NCBI RefSeq assembly: GCF_009451885.1
Contig: NZ_WIAO01000036.1
Coordinates: forward strand, 1 to 48,622
DNA length: 48,622 nucleotides
DNA from: Glycomyces albidus
Lineage (GTDB): Bacteria; Actinomycetota; Actinomycetes; Mycobacteriales; Micromonosporaceae
Reading direction: 5' to 3'
Part shown: piece after piece, positions 42,531 through 48,622 of the stretch
How positions within the stretch are numbered: position 1 is the stretch's first letter
Layout of the letters: every line of letters begins with the position of its first letter
Position numbers and translations under genes: made by a program
The notes under the pieces: generated by a model
The model's input: the letters and a program-made list of their open reading frames with translations, nothing else
Told to the model about the DNA's origin: nothing
The model's database searches: none

Positions 42531-43073
42531 ATGGCGTCGGCGTCCAGGCATTCTTGGTTCGTGCAGCGGTTGATGCGTGTCTTCGAGGATTTCGTGTACG
42601 GCTTCGACTCGGGGGTCGATGTGCCCATGGAGGCGGCGCACGCGCTGGTGCGCGGGCTTGACTCGCCAGCGCTACGGGATCTCGCGGGGCTCGATCGCGA
42701 GGAGCGCCTTGAGATCCGGGATCTCGTCACTGCGACGGCAGCGCAGCTGGGGTTCGCGATCGAGCCGTTGCAAGCGGTGTTCGAGCAGCGGGTCCGGGAG
42801 ATCGCCGCCGCGTACTTGGCCGGCGAGCGCGAGTTCACCGATGCGCTGTCAGGGATCCTCGCGCTGTTCTGGCGCTACCAGGATAAGGGGATCGGGCCCT
42901 ACTGCTGCGACGCCTTGCTACATCTCCAGGTGTGGCTCGATGTCCGCGAGTATGACGAGACCTTCGGGTCGGCCGAGCCCGCTGAACGCGACTTCCGCAC
43001 TCGGGCCCTCGCAATGGTCGACGGCTGCCGTGCCTGCACCATCGCCTCGCACCGTCGACGGCCGAGCAGATAA
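42531..43073 (+). CDS. Unknown 180-residue protein, copy A
   Basis: No family recognised. Predicted all-alpha, soluble, with two conserved Cys in YCCDALLHLQVWLDVREY, a CRAC near the end and a basic tail HRRRPSR. The twin at 47911 differs at about 29 of 180 residues with no gaps. The start ATG 42531 is fixed by comparing the copies: a one-base indel just upstream (AAACC versus AAAC) breaks any longer shared frame, while the frame is kept from ATG on. Differences concentrate at about 66-85 and 155-179. It directly follows the tRNA terminator. Conservation after duplication suggests a used protein. Confidence 0.75.
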   Translation: MASASRHSWFVQRLMRVFEDFVYGFDSGVDVPMEAAHALVRGLDSPALRDLAGLDREERLEIRDLVTATAAQLGFAIEPLQAVFEQRVREIAAAYLAGEREFTDALSGILALFWRYQDKGIGPYCCDALLHLQVWLDVREYDETFGSAEPAERDFRTRALAMVDGCRACTIASHRRRPSR

Positions 43074-43079
43074 GCGGGA

Positions 43080-43205
43080 GGCGCGGTTCAAACGCTTGAT
43101 GCTGGAGAGGCTGACCCCGTATCGGTCGGCGAGGACCTGCCAGCGGGCGCCAGCTTGGTATGCGGCCGCGATGGCGCTCCTGACGCCCTTCAATGCCGCA
43201 CCGGT
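43080..43205 (-). pseudogene. HTH gene fragment, copy i
   Basis: Minus-strand reading TGAALKGVRSAIAAAYQAGA, then RWQVLADRYGVSLSSIKRL matches the C-terminal helix-turn-helix of the intact copy at 47446-47751. An in-frame TGA lies just upstream and the N-terminal half is missing; about four residues are deleted near LKGV. Its 3' side runs into the end of the 180-residue gene, as in the copy near 48460. Confidence 0.7.
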
Positions 43206-43312
43206 TCACCGAGGCCGGCGACTGGTACTCGCTTGAACTCGCGACGCTGAATTTTGACCAGGACACAAACGGCGATGCGATATCGATGGCATGCAGCCTG
43301 GGGATACCACCG
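43194..43312. other. Short remnant region beside HTH fragment
   Basis: About 120 bases between the HTH fragment and the nuclease stop. No junction like those at 46204 and 47749 is found here, so this boundary seems to have been lost. Confidence 0.35.
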
Positions 43313-44410
43313 TCAGAGCGGATCGTCTGCAGCTACGCCGAACGCTGCAGCGACTGTTTCGATGGTGAACCGTTTGCTCAATCGGCATGCCGAGTTCTGG
43401 TTCGCGAACATGCCGGTTCGCCAGATCGCTTGGCTGGCTGGGACGGTCTTCTTCCAGTCGACGGGAACCACATACTCGGCCTCATCGTCGGTGTCGCCTG
43501 CCGAGTTGTGACGGTAGCCGCCGGCAAGAGGGAGCCCGGCGAGCTTCTGCTCTTGGCCGTCGACGAAGACCACTGCTTCGTCGAACCGTGCAGCCTCGCC
43601 GGTGACAATGCCAACGCCGACGTATCCGGTTTTGGGGATGCAGGTGAAGATCCGCGCGCCGATCGGGAGGCCCTTGAGGGTCTTTGAGTACCACGGGCTG
43701 CTACCAGCGGAGACGAACCCGTACTTGCGGGCGTCGTCCCAGGAGCGACTGTCGCCGCCCGCCCCGAAGGACACGTACCAGTCCCGTCCGTTCCATGGCT
43801 CCTTCGTGCGCTGTGTCTTGTTGTGGGGAGGAGCCGATGCGGCCTCACCTGCCACCAGCCAGGTCCGGGCCAGGTACGAAGTGCCGTTGTCTTCGAAGTG
43901 GCGAAAGAACACGACGTTGACGGGAACGCTGAAGGTCTCATTGAGGAAGCGCACGATCCGCTCGGTAGAGGGGTCAACCCATGCAGCGACGATGGTGAAC
44001 ACCTGAGCAGAGTTGAGCTGGTCCGGGGGCTCACCTTCGAAACGCTCTGCGAAGGCTTCGTCAAACGCGATTCCTGGACGGTACGCGTCGAAGAGTTCGA
44101 CGATATGGGCGTGGTCCAGCTCTGATACCCAGGAACCGTAGTCGAGAACCTGAGCAACTACATTGCGAGGTGTCTTGTCCCGCTTTAGCTCGAGGACGTG
44201 CACCGCTCCCTCGGCATCGACGGCCAGCAGGTCGATGGAGCCGCCGTAGGCGGTAGGCACCTGGCGGCCGATGAGCATCAAGCGTTGACCGAGGATGTCG
44301 GGATCGGCTTCGATGTAGTCTTCAAGTTTCGATTCGAGCGTGACCCGGCTTGAAGACAGCCGGGTCAGACCGTTCTCATCCGCACGCCACAATCCGACTT
44401 CCAAAGTCAT
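43313..44410 (-). CDS. NucS-like PD-(D/E)XK nuclease fused to PUA/EVE-like domain
   Basis: 365 residues. N-terminal nuclease (about 20-170): LESKLEDYIEADPDILG, GGSIDLLAVD (Asp60), HVLELKR (Glu74-x-Lys76), then VVAQVLDYGSWV with Gln87 and Tyr91, the NucS/DUF91 arrangement. C-terminal half (about 207-345) reads WYVSFGAGGDSRSWDDARKYG, GFVSAG, WYSKTLKGLPIGARIF, KTGYVGVGIVTG, a PUA-fold pattern like EVE/YTH readers of modified bases. A stand-alone, modification-sensing DNA endonuclease is the best guess. ATG 44410 has CACACT 6 bases upstream (leaderless) and no ribosome site. Single gene, divergent from the membrane protein. Confidence 0.75.
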   Translation of the reverse strand: MTLEVGLWRADENGLTRLSSSRVTLESKLEDYIEADPDILGQRLMLIGRQVPTAYGGSIDLLAVDAEGAVHVLELKRDKTPRNVVAQVLDYGSWVSELDHAHIVELFDAYRPGIAFDEAFAERFEGEPPDQLNSAQVFTIVAAWVDPSTERIVRFLNETFSVPVNVVFFRHFEDNGTSYLARTWLVAGEAASAPPHNKTQRTKEPWNGRDWYVSFGAGGDSRSWDDARKYGFVSAGSSPWYSKTLKGLPIGARIFTCIPKTGYVGVGIVTGEAARFDEAVVFVDGQEQKLAGLPLAGGYRHNSAGDTDDEAEYVVPVDWKKTVPASQAIWRTGMFANQNSACRLSKRFTIETVAAAFGVAADDPL

Positions 44411-44701
44411 GCACCAAGTGTGAGTGCTGTCGGTAGCTCCTGGCAAGGGCTAGATCGGCTCCGAAACCGCGAAGGGTCGGCCTTCCAACTCCCACAACGC
44501 CAGCCAGGATGCTCCGCACGAGAGGTCAATGCCCTGCCTCTCTGCGACGACCTCTCACATACGCTTGTCTGGTCCACCTCCAGTGACAGCGTGGGTGGAC
44601 GGCGGTCCAGCGGCCAGGGTCTGGAGCGGCCGACCGACCTGGTTGAGTAGATCTTTCAGCCCGGCCAGTGAATCCTCCTGCTGGTGCTGTAGACATTGCA
44701 T

Positions 44702-45955
44702 ATGGGAAAGCATGAGCCGAATTCACTCCTCAAGCGGGTGAGGGCTTCCTTGCGATGGATCAACGCTCAGTGGACTCAGCGCCCCTTGCTGGCCCACGTG
44801 CTGCTCGTATTGACCCTCGCTGCTGGGAGTGCAGTAGTTACCGGAGGAATCTTGTGGTCCGTGGCGGGCGGACCTTCACTACCTCCGATCTCAGGTGAGT
44901 CCGCTCGCCTGGAATTGATCAAGGTCTCCCTTCTCGTTACCGGTGGGATCGGTGGAGTAGTTGCGCTTGTTGTGACGTACCGTCGCCAGCAGCTCGGTGA
45001 ACGAGAAGAACGGCGCGAAGACACAAGACTGATGCATGATCGGTTTAGAGAAGCAAGCGCGCAACTTGGAGAAGAGGCCGAGATGTCGCAGACCGCAGGC
45101 ATCATCGCACTCGCATCTTTGGCAGATGATTGGCCCGAGCAGCGACAGATGTGCGTCGACCTGTTGTGCGCATTCATTCAGAAACCCTTGCACACCAGCA
45201 CCTCTCCCTCGGAAGGCGATGTAAGTCCGACCAGTACGGACGCTGATTTGGAATCCAGCTCCTCCTACCGACTTCAAAAGTTCGCAATTTCGGAAATTCG
45301 AAAAAGACTAGATCCCCTCGCTGGCGCCATCGAAAACTGGACGGGCCTCAGATACGAGTTCTCTATTTCACATATCGACAAGCTGAATCTCTCTCATACA
45401 AACTTGACCGACTCGCAATTGATATTCAGAAATAGCTCTGCCCGTGAATCCGTTATTGATTTTTCACATTGCAAAATTTCGGGAACAGTAATTGAATTCG
45501 ATGAGACCTTCAGCTTGCCTGGCGGAAAAATCTCGTTCTCGGGTGCGAAGATACATAGCTCTGAAATCAGATTCAAATCTGTGAGAACCAGAGGTGTCAC
45601 GTTCGCGTTCGATGCGCTAGAGTTTTACGGTGGCCTAGTCGATTTTGATCTGGGCAGTATTGAGAACGGGCACTTCTCCGCATGGGGAGCAGAGTTCCAC
45701 GGCGGGACATTCAGGGTGAATTCACTCTGCAAGAAGGTCGACTTCCATTTCAGGGGATCGGAATTTAGCGGAGGGGTACTTAAGTTTGAGCTTTCCGGCG
45801 GAAACAAGGGCTGGGTAGAGTTCCATGGCATCGACCTCAAGAAACCCCCGCAGGGAGTCGATCTGCCCTGGTGGATAGACGAGTACTCCGGGTTCGATTC
45901 AGCGATGCTCATGCAGCTGCGAGAATTATCGGCCGCGTGCCAAATCAACCCATAG
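44702..45955 (+). CDS. Membrane protein with degenerate pentapeptide/beta-helix region
   Basis: About 417 residues. Two membrane helices (about 29-57 and 72-93), a charged segment EREERREDTRLMHDRF, then QLGEEAEMSQTAGIIALASLADDWPEQRQMCVDLLCAFIQ, a module typical of actinobacterial membrane pentapeptide proteins. After about 225 come irregular beta-rich repeats with alternating F/I/L and small residues (SFSGAKIHSSEIRFKS, FSAWGAEFHGGTFRV), a worn right-handed helix. Function unknown. The repeat region is much more AT-rich than the host genome, a sign of transfer. The start (ATG 44702) is uncertain; TTG 44696 is also in frame. TAGACA ends 6 bases upstream. Confidence 0.72.
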   Translation: MGKHEPNSLLKRVRASLRWINAQWTQRPLLAHVLLVLTLAAGSAVVTGGILWSVAGGPSLPPISGESARLELIKVSLLVTGGIGGVVALVVTYRRQQLGEREERREDTRLMHDRFREASAQLGEEAEMSQTAGIIALASLADDWPEQRQMCVDLLCAFIQKPLHTSTSPSEGDVSPTSTDADLESSSSYRLQKFAISEIRKRLDPLAGAIENWTGLRYEFSISHIDKLNLSHTNLTDSQLIFRNSSARESVIDFSHCKISGTVIEFDETFSLPGGKISFSGAKIHSSEIRFKSVRTRGVTFAFDALEFYGGLVDFDLGSIENGHFSAWGAEFHGGTFRVNSLCKKVDFHFRGSEFSGGVLKFELSGGNKGWVEFHGIDLKKPPQGVDLPWWIDEYSGFDSAMLMQLRELSAACQINP

Positions 45956-46206
45956 CCGCATGGCATGAACTAGGCGCTTGACACTGGAGAGGCTGATGCT
46001 GTGGCGGTCCGCCAGGGTTTGCTGGCGGGCTCCAGCTCGGTATTCGGCGATTATGCTTGCCCGTGTTGACTCGGACAGGCGGCGGTTCAGCGCCAGGCCA
46101 TGTCGCTGGTGGTACTGCGATTCGTGCGGTCAGGATTTGGATGGCTCCGGAATGACAGTCCGCGAAGCTGGATGATGTGCTTCTTGAGCTGGGGTGAGGG
46201 GTTCAA
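45926..46206 (-). pseudogene. HTH gene copy ii, one-base frameshift
   Basis: Aligns end to end with the intact copy iii. It starts TTG 46206 (NPSPQLKKHIIQLRG) and reads to a TGA. One missing G in TGG(G)CGCTGAACCGC relative to copy iii shifts the frame. Restoring it gives LALNRRLSESTRASIIAEYR, then HSISLSSVKRLV, the same helix-turn-helix. The 3' end overlaps the membrane protein gene by 30 bases. Confidence 0.75.
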
Positions 46207-46230
46207 GTAGGCCGTTGCCAGCTCCACAGA
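46204..46230 (+). repeat. Junction B, tRNA-tail-like
   Basis: CAAGTAGGCCGTTGCCAGCT followed by CCACAGA. The last 11 bases equal the tRNA-Ala 3' end plus CAGA, and the first part matches junction C at 47749. It lies directly upstream of HTH copy ii. Confidence 0.75.
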
Positions 46231-46247
46231 ATAAGACATAGAGGCCT

Positions 46248-46276
46248 AAAGCGGTCATATGCGGTGACCGCTCTTT
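46248..46276 (+). terminator. Terminator hairpin after junction B
   Basis: AGCGGTCA / TGACCGCT (46250-46257 and 46265-46272) with loop TATGCGG, then CTTT. Same position relative to the junction as the tRNA-Ala terminator, but different sequence, as if derived from another tRNA copy. Confidence 0.6.
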
Positions 46277-46350
46277 CCATGCTTGGGTGCCTCTTCTGTC
46301 GGGTCGGTATAGCTCGGTGGCTGCTGTCGAGTGTTCCAGCTGGTCGGTAT

Positions 46351-47394
46351 CTATCGCTGGCCGAGGGCGAGGCAGCGGCGGATTTCGGTCATGCGGTAGA
46401 TGATGTGGGCGGTAGTGTCGAGTTCCTGCACACCGGGGCGGCGCGCGAGGCCGGCTGCCCACAGGCAGTGGCTCGCATGGCGGGCGGCCATGAGAACAGG
46501 CAGATGGGTCTCGAGGTCTTCTGGCAGTGGCCGGGCGATGCGGTATCCGGTGAGGAACGCATGCATGAGCTTCTCGAAGTGGGCGTAGTCGCTCAGGTTG
46601 CCCATCAGGGGTGCAAGGTCGTAGAGGTAGTGGCCCCAGCCGCACTCGTCGAAGTCCAGGACACCGATGTCCCAGCTGTGGGGGCGGCGTCGAACGGGAT
46701 GGCAGTTGCCGAGGATGAAATCGTTGTGGATCAGTCCGAAGGACTCGCTGTCGTTGCCGAGTTCAGTGAAGATGGCGGCAGTCTGTTCAGCGACCGTTTC
46801 GAACAGGGCTAGGTCCTCGCCGCTGAGGAACTTGTCGATTGGCCCGGAGTTGTAGGGCGAGTGCTCGGCGGTGAACATCGCTGCGGCGTCCCAAGTCGGC
46901 AGGGTGAACCCGGCTGGGGGCGTGTAGTTCTCGGCAACACGGTGGAGGTGAGCGAGGGCCCGGCCGAACTGATAGACACCGCGGACGCCGAGCCCGCCGC
47001 CGGGGCGGCGTACTTTGCCGTCGACCCAGGTGAGCAGATCGCAGTGCGCTTCCACTGGCGCGCTGCCGCCCGCTTCCTGCGGCAGTGTGAGGGAGACGAG
47101 GAGTCGACCGTCGGCGGCGGGAACCGGTGTGGGAACCGTGACGCGCTCGGCTGCCAAGGGCGCATGGACATCGGCAAGGAAGGTCAGTTCGGCGAGGGTG
47201 TGGTCGCTGCGCCGGGCCCCGGGCCGGTGGAGGCGCAGTTCGTATCGACTGTCGTCACCGGCGATCACCTCGTGGACGCTGTTGTTCAGGACTCGGATCG
47301 GCACTACGTGGAGCGGTTCGGGCAGGTCGTATTCGGCCAGTGCTGTCATTGCGATGGACTCGAGTGCGGTCGGGGCGAGGTGGTGCTGCGGCAT
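46351..47394 (-). CDS. APH/homoserine-kinase-like phosphotransferase
   Basis: 347-residue small-molecule kinase of the aminoglycoside phosphotransferase fold. Catalytic loop FGLIHNDFILGNC with Asp225 and Asn230; metal-binding DFD at 247-249 (IGVLDFDECGWG). N-lobe: NNSVHEVIAGDDSRYELRLH with a Lys/Arg position for ATP binding. The family covers antibiotic resistance, homoserine, choline and methylthioribose kinases. None can be picked here. ATG 47394 has GGAG 6 bases upstream. Cargo of the island between junctions B and C. Confidence 0.83.
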   Translation of the reverse strand: MPQHHLAPTALESIAMTALAEYDLPEPLHVVPIRVLNNSVHEVIAGDDSRYELRLHRPGARRSDHTLAELTFLADVHAPLAAERVTVPTPVPAADGRLLVSLTLPQEAGGSAPVEAHCDLLTWVDGKVRRPGGGLGVRGVYQFGRALAHLHRVAENYTPPAGFTLPTWDAAAMFTAEHSPYNSGPIDKFLSGEDLALFETVAEQTAAIFTELGNDSESFGLIHNDFILGNCHPVRRRPHSWDIGVLDFDECGWGHYLYDLAPLMGNLSDYAHFEKLMHAFLTGYRIARPLPEDLETHLPVLMAARHASHCLWAAGLARRPGVQELDTTAHIIYRMTEIRRCLALGQR

Positions 47395-47445
47395 GGCGAC
47401 TCCGTTTCGGGCCGCGGAGGTAGCGGCGCCCTGCATGCCATCCCA

Positions 47446-47751
47446 TCAGAGCCCCGCGAACGCGGCAAGAAGATTTGTGGACCGTGCTTCCCTGATCAGG
47501 CGTTTAACGCTGGAGAGGCTGATGCCGTACTTCTTTGCGAGGGTCTTCTGGAGTTCGCCTGCTTGGTACTCGCTCACGATGGCGGCACGGTCGGCGCTGG
47601 TGAGGCGGCGGTCAAGCGCCCAAGGCTTGCCGTTCGTTGAGCGGGGCTTGGGCTGTTCGGAGATAGGGTGTGGGTCAGGATTTCGGGTGAGGTTCCTGAA
47701 CAGGTCCGGGAGCCGGATTGTGTCAGCGCTGACCTGTGGCGCTGGGTCCAA
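47446..47751 (-). CDS. Small helix-turn-helix protein, intact copy iii
   Basis: 101 residues. The N-terminal part (DPAPQVSADTIRLPDLFRNL) is unlike anything I know. The middle ALDRRLTSADRAAIVSEYQ, then LQKTLAKKYGISLSSVKRLIR is a resolvase/Hin-type DNA-binding helix-turn-helix, as found at the C-terminus of serine recombinases. The catalytic serine-recombinase domain is missing. It starts with TTG 47751 next to junction C. The frame reads on into the junction (ELATTYLDP), so it may once have been longer. Possibly a DNA-binding factor that recognises the junction. Confidence 0.7.
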   Translation of the reverse strand: MDPAPQVSADTIRLPDLFRNLTRNPDPHPISEQPKPRSTNGKPWALDRRLTSADRAAIVSEYQAGELQKTLAKKYGISLSSVKRLIREARSTNLLAAFAGL

Positions 47752-47775
47752 GTAGGTCGTTGCAAGCTCACAGAT
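47749..47775 (+). repeat. Junction C, tRNA-tail-like
   Basis: CAAGTAGGTCGTTGCAAGCT then CACAGAT. Matches junction B, and from AAGCT on matches the tRNA-Ala end and its flank (one C shorter). Marks the start of repeat copy C. Confidence 0.75.
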
Positions 47776-47792
47776 ACCGACATTCGATAGAA

Positions 47793-47830
47793 GAGCGGTC
47801 CTCAGGTTGAGGACTGCTCTCCTTGTCTTA
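47793..47830 (+). terminator. Terminator in repeat copy C
   Basis: 12-bp stem GAGCGGTCCTCA / TGAGGACTGCTC, loop GGT, followed by TCCTTGTCTTA. Duplicate of the tRNA-Ala terminator, though no tRNA gene precedes it. Confidence 0.8.
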
Positions 47831-47910
47831 TCCCCTCAGACGCTCCGAGGTTTGGCGTACCTCTGAACCGGCGTTGCGGGCCCCGGTTGGTGCGGCGGAA
47901 ACAGGTCGCC

Positions 47911-48453
47911 ATGGCGTCGGCATCCAGGCATTCTTGGTTCGTGCAGCGGTTGATGCGTGTGTTCGAGGATTTCTTGCACGGCTTCGATTCCGGGGTCGAT
48001 ATGCCGATGGAGGCGGCGCACGCGCTGGTTCGCGGGCTTGACTCGCCAGCTCTGCGGGATCTCGCCGGGCTCGATCGTGAGGAGCGCCTTGAGATCCGGG
48101 ACCTCATTCCGGTGGTGGCGGAGCAGCTCGGGTGCGGGATCGAGCCGTTGAAAGCGGTGCTCGAGCGACGGGTTGGGGAGATTGCCGCCAGGTATTTGGC
48201 CGGGGAGTGCGAGTTCACCGATGCACTGTCGGGCATCCTTGCGCTGTTTTGGCACTACCAAGACGAGGGCATCGGGTACTACTGCTGCGATGCCTTGCTT
48301 CACCTCCAGGTGTGGCTCGATGTCCGCGAGTACAACGAGCCATTCGGGTCGTACGAGGCTGCTGAGCGCGATTTCCGCGCTCGGGCCATCGCGATGGTCG
48401 ATGGCTGCCGCAACTGCAAGATGGCATCGCACCGTCGACGGCCGAACAGATAG
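47911..48453 (+). CDS. Unknown 180-residue protein, copy C
   Basis: Twin of the protein at 42531, same length, about 84% identical by hand count. Identical through residues 1-21 and in the RGLDSPALRDLAGLDREERL and CCDALLHLQVWLDVREY blocks. Start ATG 47911 supported by the same comparison. The tail is HRRRPNR. No function known. Two maintained copies beside two junctions suggest it belongs to the element rather than to the host. Confidence 0.75.
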   Translation: MASASRHSWFVQRLMRVFEDFLHGFDSGVDMPMEAAHALVRGLDSPALRDLAGLDREERLEIRDLIPVVAEQLGCGIEPLKAVLERRVGEIAARYLAGECEFTDALSGILALFWHYQDEGIGYYCCDALLHLQVWLDVREYNEPFGSYEAAERDFRARAIAMVDGCRNCKMASHRRRPNR

Positions 48454-48455
48454 GC

Positions 48456-48495
48456 GGGAGGCGCGGATCAAGCGCTAGATGCTGGAGAGGCTGAC
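48456..48495 (-). pseudogene. HTH gene remnant, copy iv, cut by IS
   Basis: Minus-strand reading VSLSSI-stop-RLIRASRL, the end of the helix-turn-helix with an in-frame TAG. Homology to copy i stops exactly at 48495. Confidence 0.65.
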
Positions 48496-48622
48496 TGAGG
48501 TGTAGCAAGGATCTTGGACGCGGATCTCATAACGGTTGGGTTTCAGGCGGCGCGAGCGTAATACTCGGCCAGGGTCTCGGCGGGGGTCTTGTAGCCGAGG
48601 GTCGAATGTAGGCGTTGACGGT
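48496..48622 (-). mobile_element. Insertion sequence, end cut by window
   Basis: Begins TGAGGTGTAGCAAGGATCTT at the point where repeat copies A and C diverge, so 48496 is the IS end. Contains the last codons of a transposase on the minus strand, 47 bases inside the end. Further classification needs the rest. Confidence 0.7.
48543..48622 (-). CDS. Transposase C-terminus (IS3-like), partial
   Basis: Last 26 residues only: RQRLHSTLGYKTPAETLAEY and then YARAA before TGA. The pattern R-x-HSTLGY-x-(T/S)PAE is the C-terminal signature of DDE transposases of the IS3 OrfB type (an IS30-like element is the alternative). The rest of the gene lies beyond the window. Confidence 0.75.
   Translation of the reverse strand, partial: RQRLHSTLGYKTPAETLAEYYARAA

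Larger units (their letters stand above)
42382..43115 (+). repeat. Direct repeat copy A (tRNA end, terminator, unknown gene, HTH fragment)
   Basis: Matches 47764-48495 along its whole length with small indels. Begins at AAGCTCCACAGATACC, inside the tRNA 3' end, and includes the terminator hairpin, the 180-residue gene and the start of the HTH fragment. After 43115 (CTGAC) the two copies diverge because copy C is interrupted by an IS end. Confidence 0.9.
47764..48495 (+). repeat. Direct repeat copy C
   Basis: Second copy of 42382-43115, about 732 bases. Ends at CTGAC 48495, where sequence switches to an IS end while copy A continues as the HTH fragment. Confidence 0.9.
42382..48622. mobile_element. 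Accreted genomic island at the tRNA-Ala 3' end
   Basis: From the tRNA 3' end to the window edge, composition and content change. A 730-base segment is present twice (42382-43115, 47764-48495), tRNA-tail-like junctions recur, and four copies of a small HTH gene lie on the minus strand. Parts are AT-rich (39 of 60 bases A/T at 45421-45480). Cargo comprises a NucS-PUA nuclease, a membrane/beta-helix protein, an APH kinase and two copies of an unknown gene. No integrase is visible and the right end is outside the window. Confidence 0.65.

Noticed and set aside
42380..42838. Minus-strand frame antisense to the 180-residue gene
   Set aside because: It covers the tRNA end and terminator. The plus-strand frame is the one kept between the two copies, with a consistent start.
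43071..43205. A serine recombinase gene at the HTH fragments
   Set aside because: Only the resolvase-type helix-turn-helix is present in any copy. The catalytic serine domain is nowhere in the window.
46130..46645. Minus-strand frame across junction B and its terminator
   Set aside because: It overlaps the APH gene out of frame and runs through the hairpin. The homologous frame in the HTH copies is the one supported by comparison.

Overview
This is a high-GC actinobacterial chromosome segment. The base composition, heavy GTG/TTG start use, class E sortase, very large ATP-binding LuxR regulator and the rpsF-ssb-rpsR-rplI-dnaB block all point there. A family-level placement such as Glycomycetaceae is only a guess. 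The window runs from a 5'-cut sortase gene to a 5'-cut insertion sequence.

Layout. (1) 1-9.7 kb: sortase plus small membrane partner, a type 1 glutamine amidotransferase, two membrane proteins, a NarL-type two-component pair, an AhpD-like protein with a membrane partner, an Rpn-like nuclease and three Nudix hydrolases in a row. (2) 9.7-18.4 kb: gnd, cbs, an SRPBCC-ArsR operon with a visible promoter and operator, a secreted GH18 chitinase, an MHYT sensor and class I fumarase. (3) 18.5-22.6 kb: the rpsF-ssb-rpsR-rplI block with a structured leader, then dnaB preceded by an array of directly repeated, helically phased DnaA boxes. (4) 22.6-42.2 kb: GT87-like membrane protein, RsbW-like ATPase, glycerophosphodiesterase, larB-larC (nickel-pincer cofactor), a PH-domain protein, multicopper oxidase, a large LuxR regulator, an MMPL/MarR divergent pair, photolyase, msrA, VOC protein, an EF-loop repeat protein, metB and an amidase-like protein that lacks the catalytic lysine. 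cbs and metB together give both transsulfuration steps in this window.

(5) 42.3-48.6 kb: tRNA-Ala(GGC) followed by a lower-GC island. The stretch just after the tRNA (terminator, a 180-residue protein of unknown function, and a fragment of a small helix-turn-helix gene) occurs again about 5.4 kb downstream. A short junction resembling the tRNA 3' end recurs three times. Cargo between copies is a NucS-like nuclease fused to a PUA/EVE-like domain, a membrane protein with a degenerate beta-helix region, and an APH-type kinase. The small HTH gene is present four times, once intact and three times broken (N-terminal loss, a one-base frameshift, and an IS insertion). I read this as repeated accretion of related mobile segments at the tRNA 3' end. 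No integrase is visible, so the mechanism is inferred.

Twelve or so genes without a Shine-Dalgarno sequence have a -10 element (TANNNT, or NANNNT) ending 6-7 bases before the start codon. This is the mark of leaderless transcripts, and I used it to choose starts.
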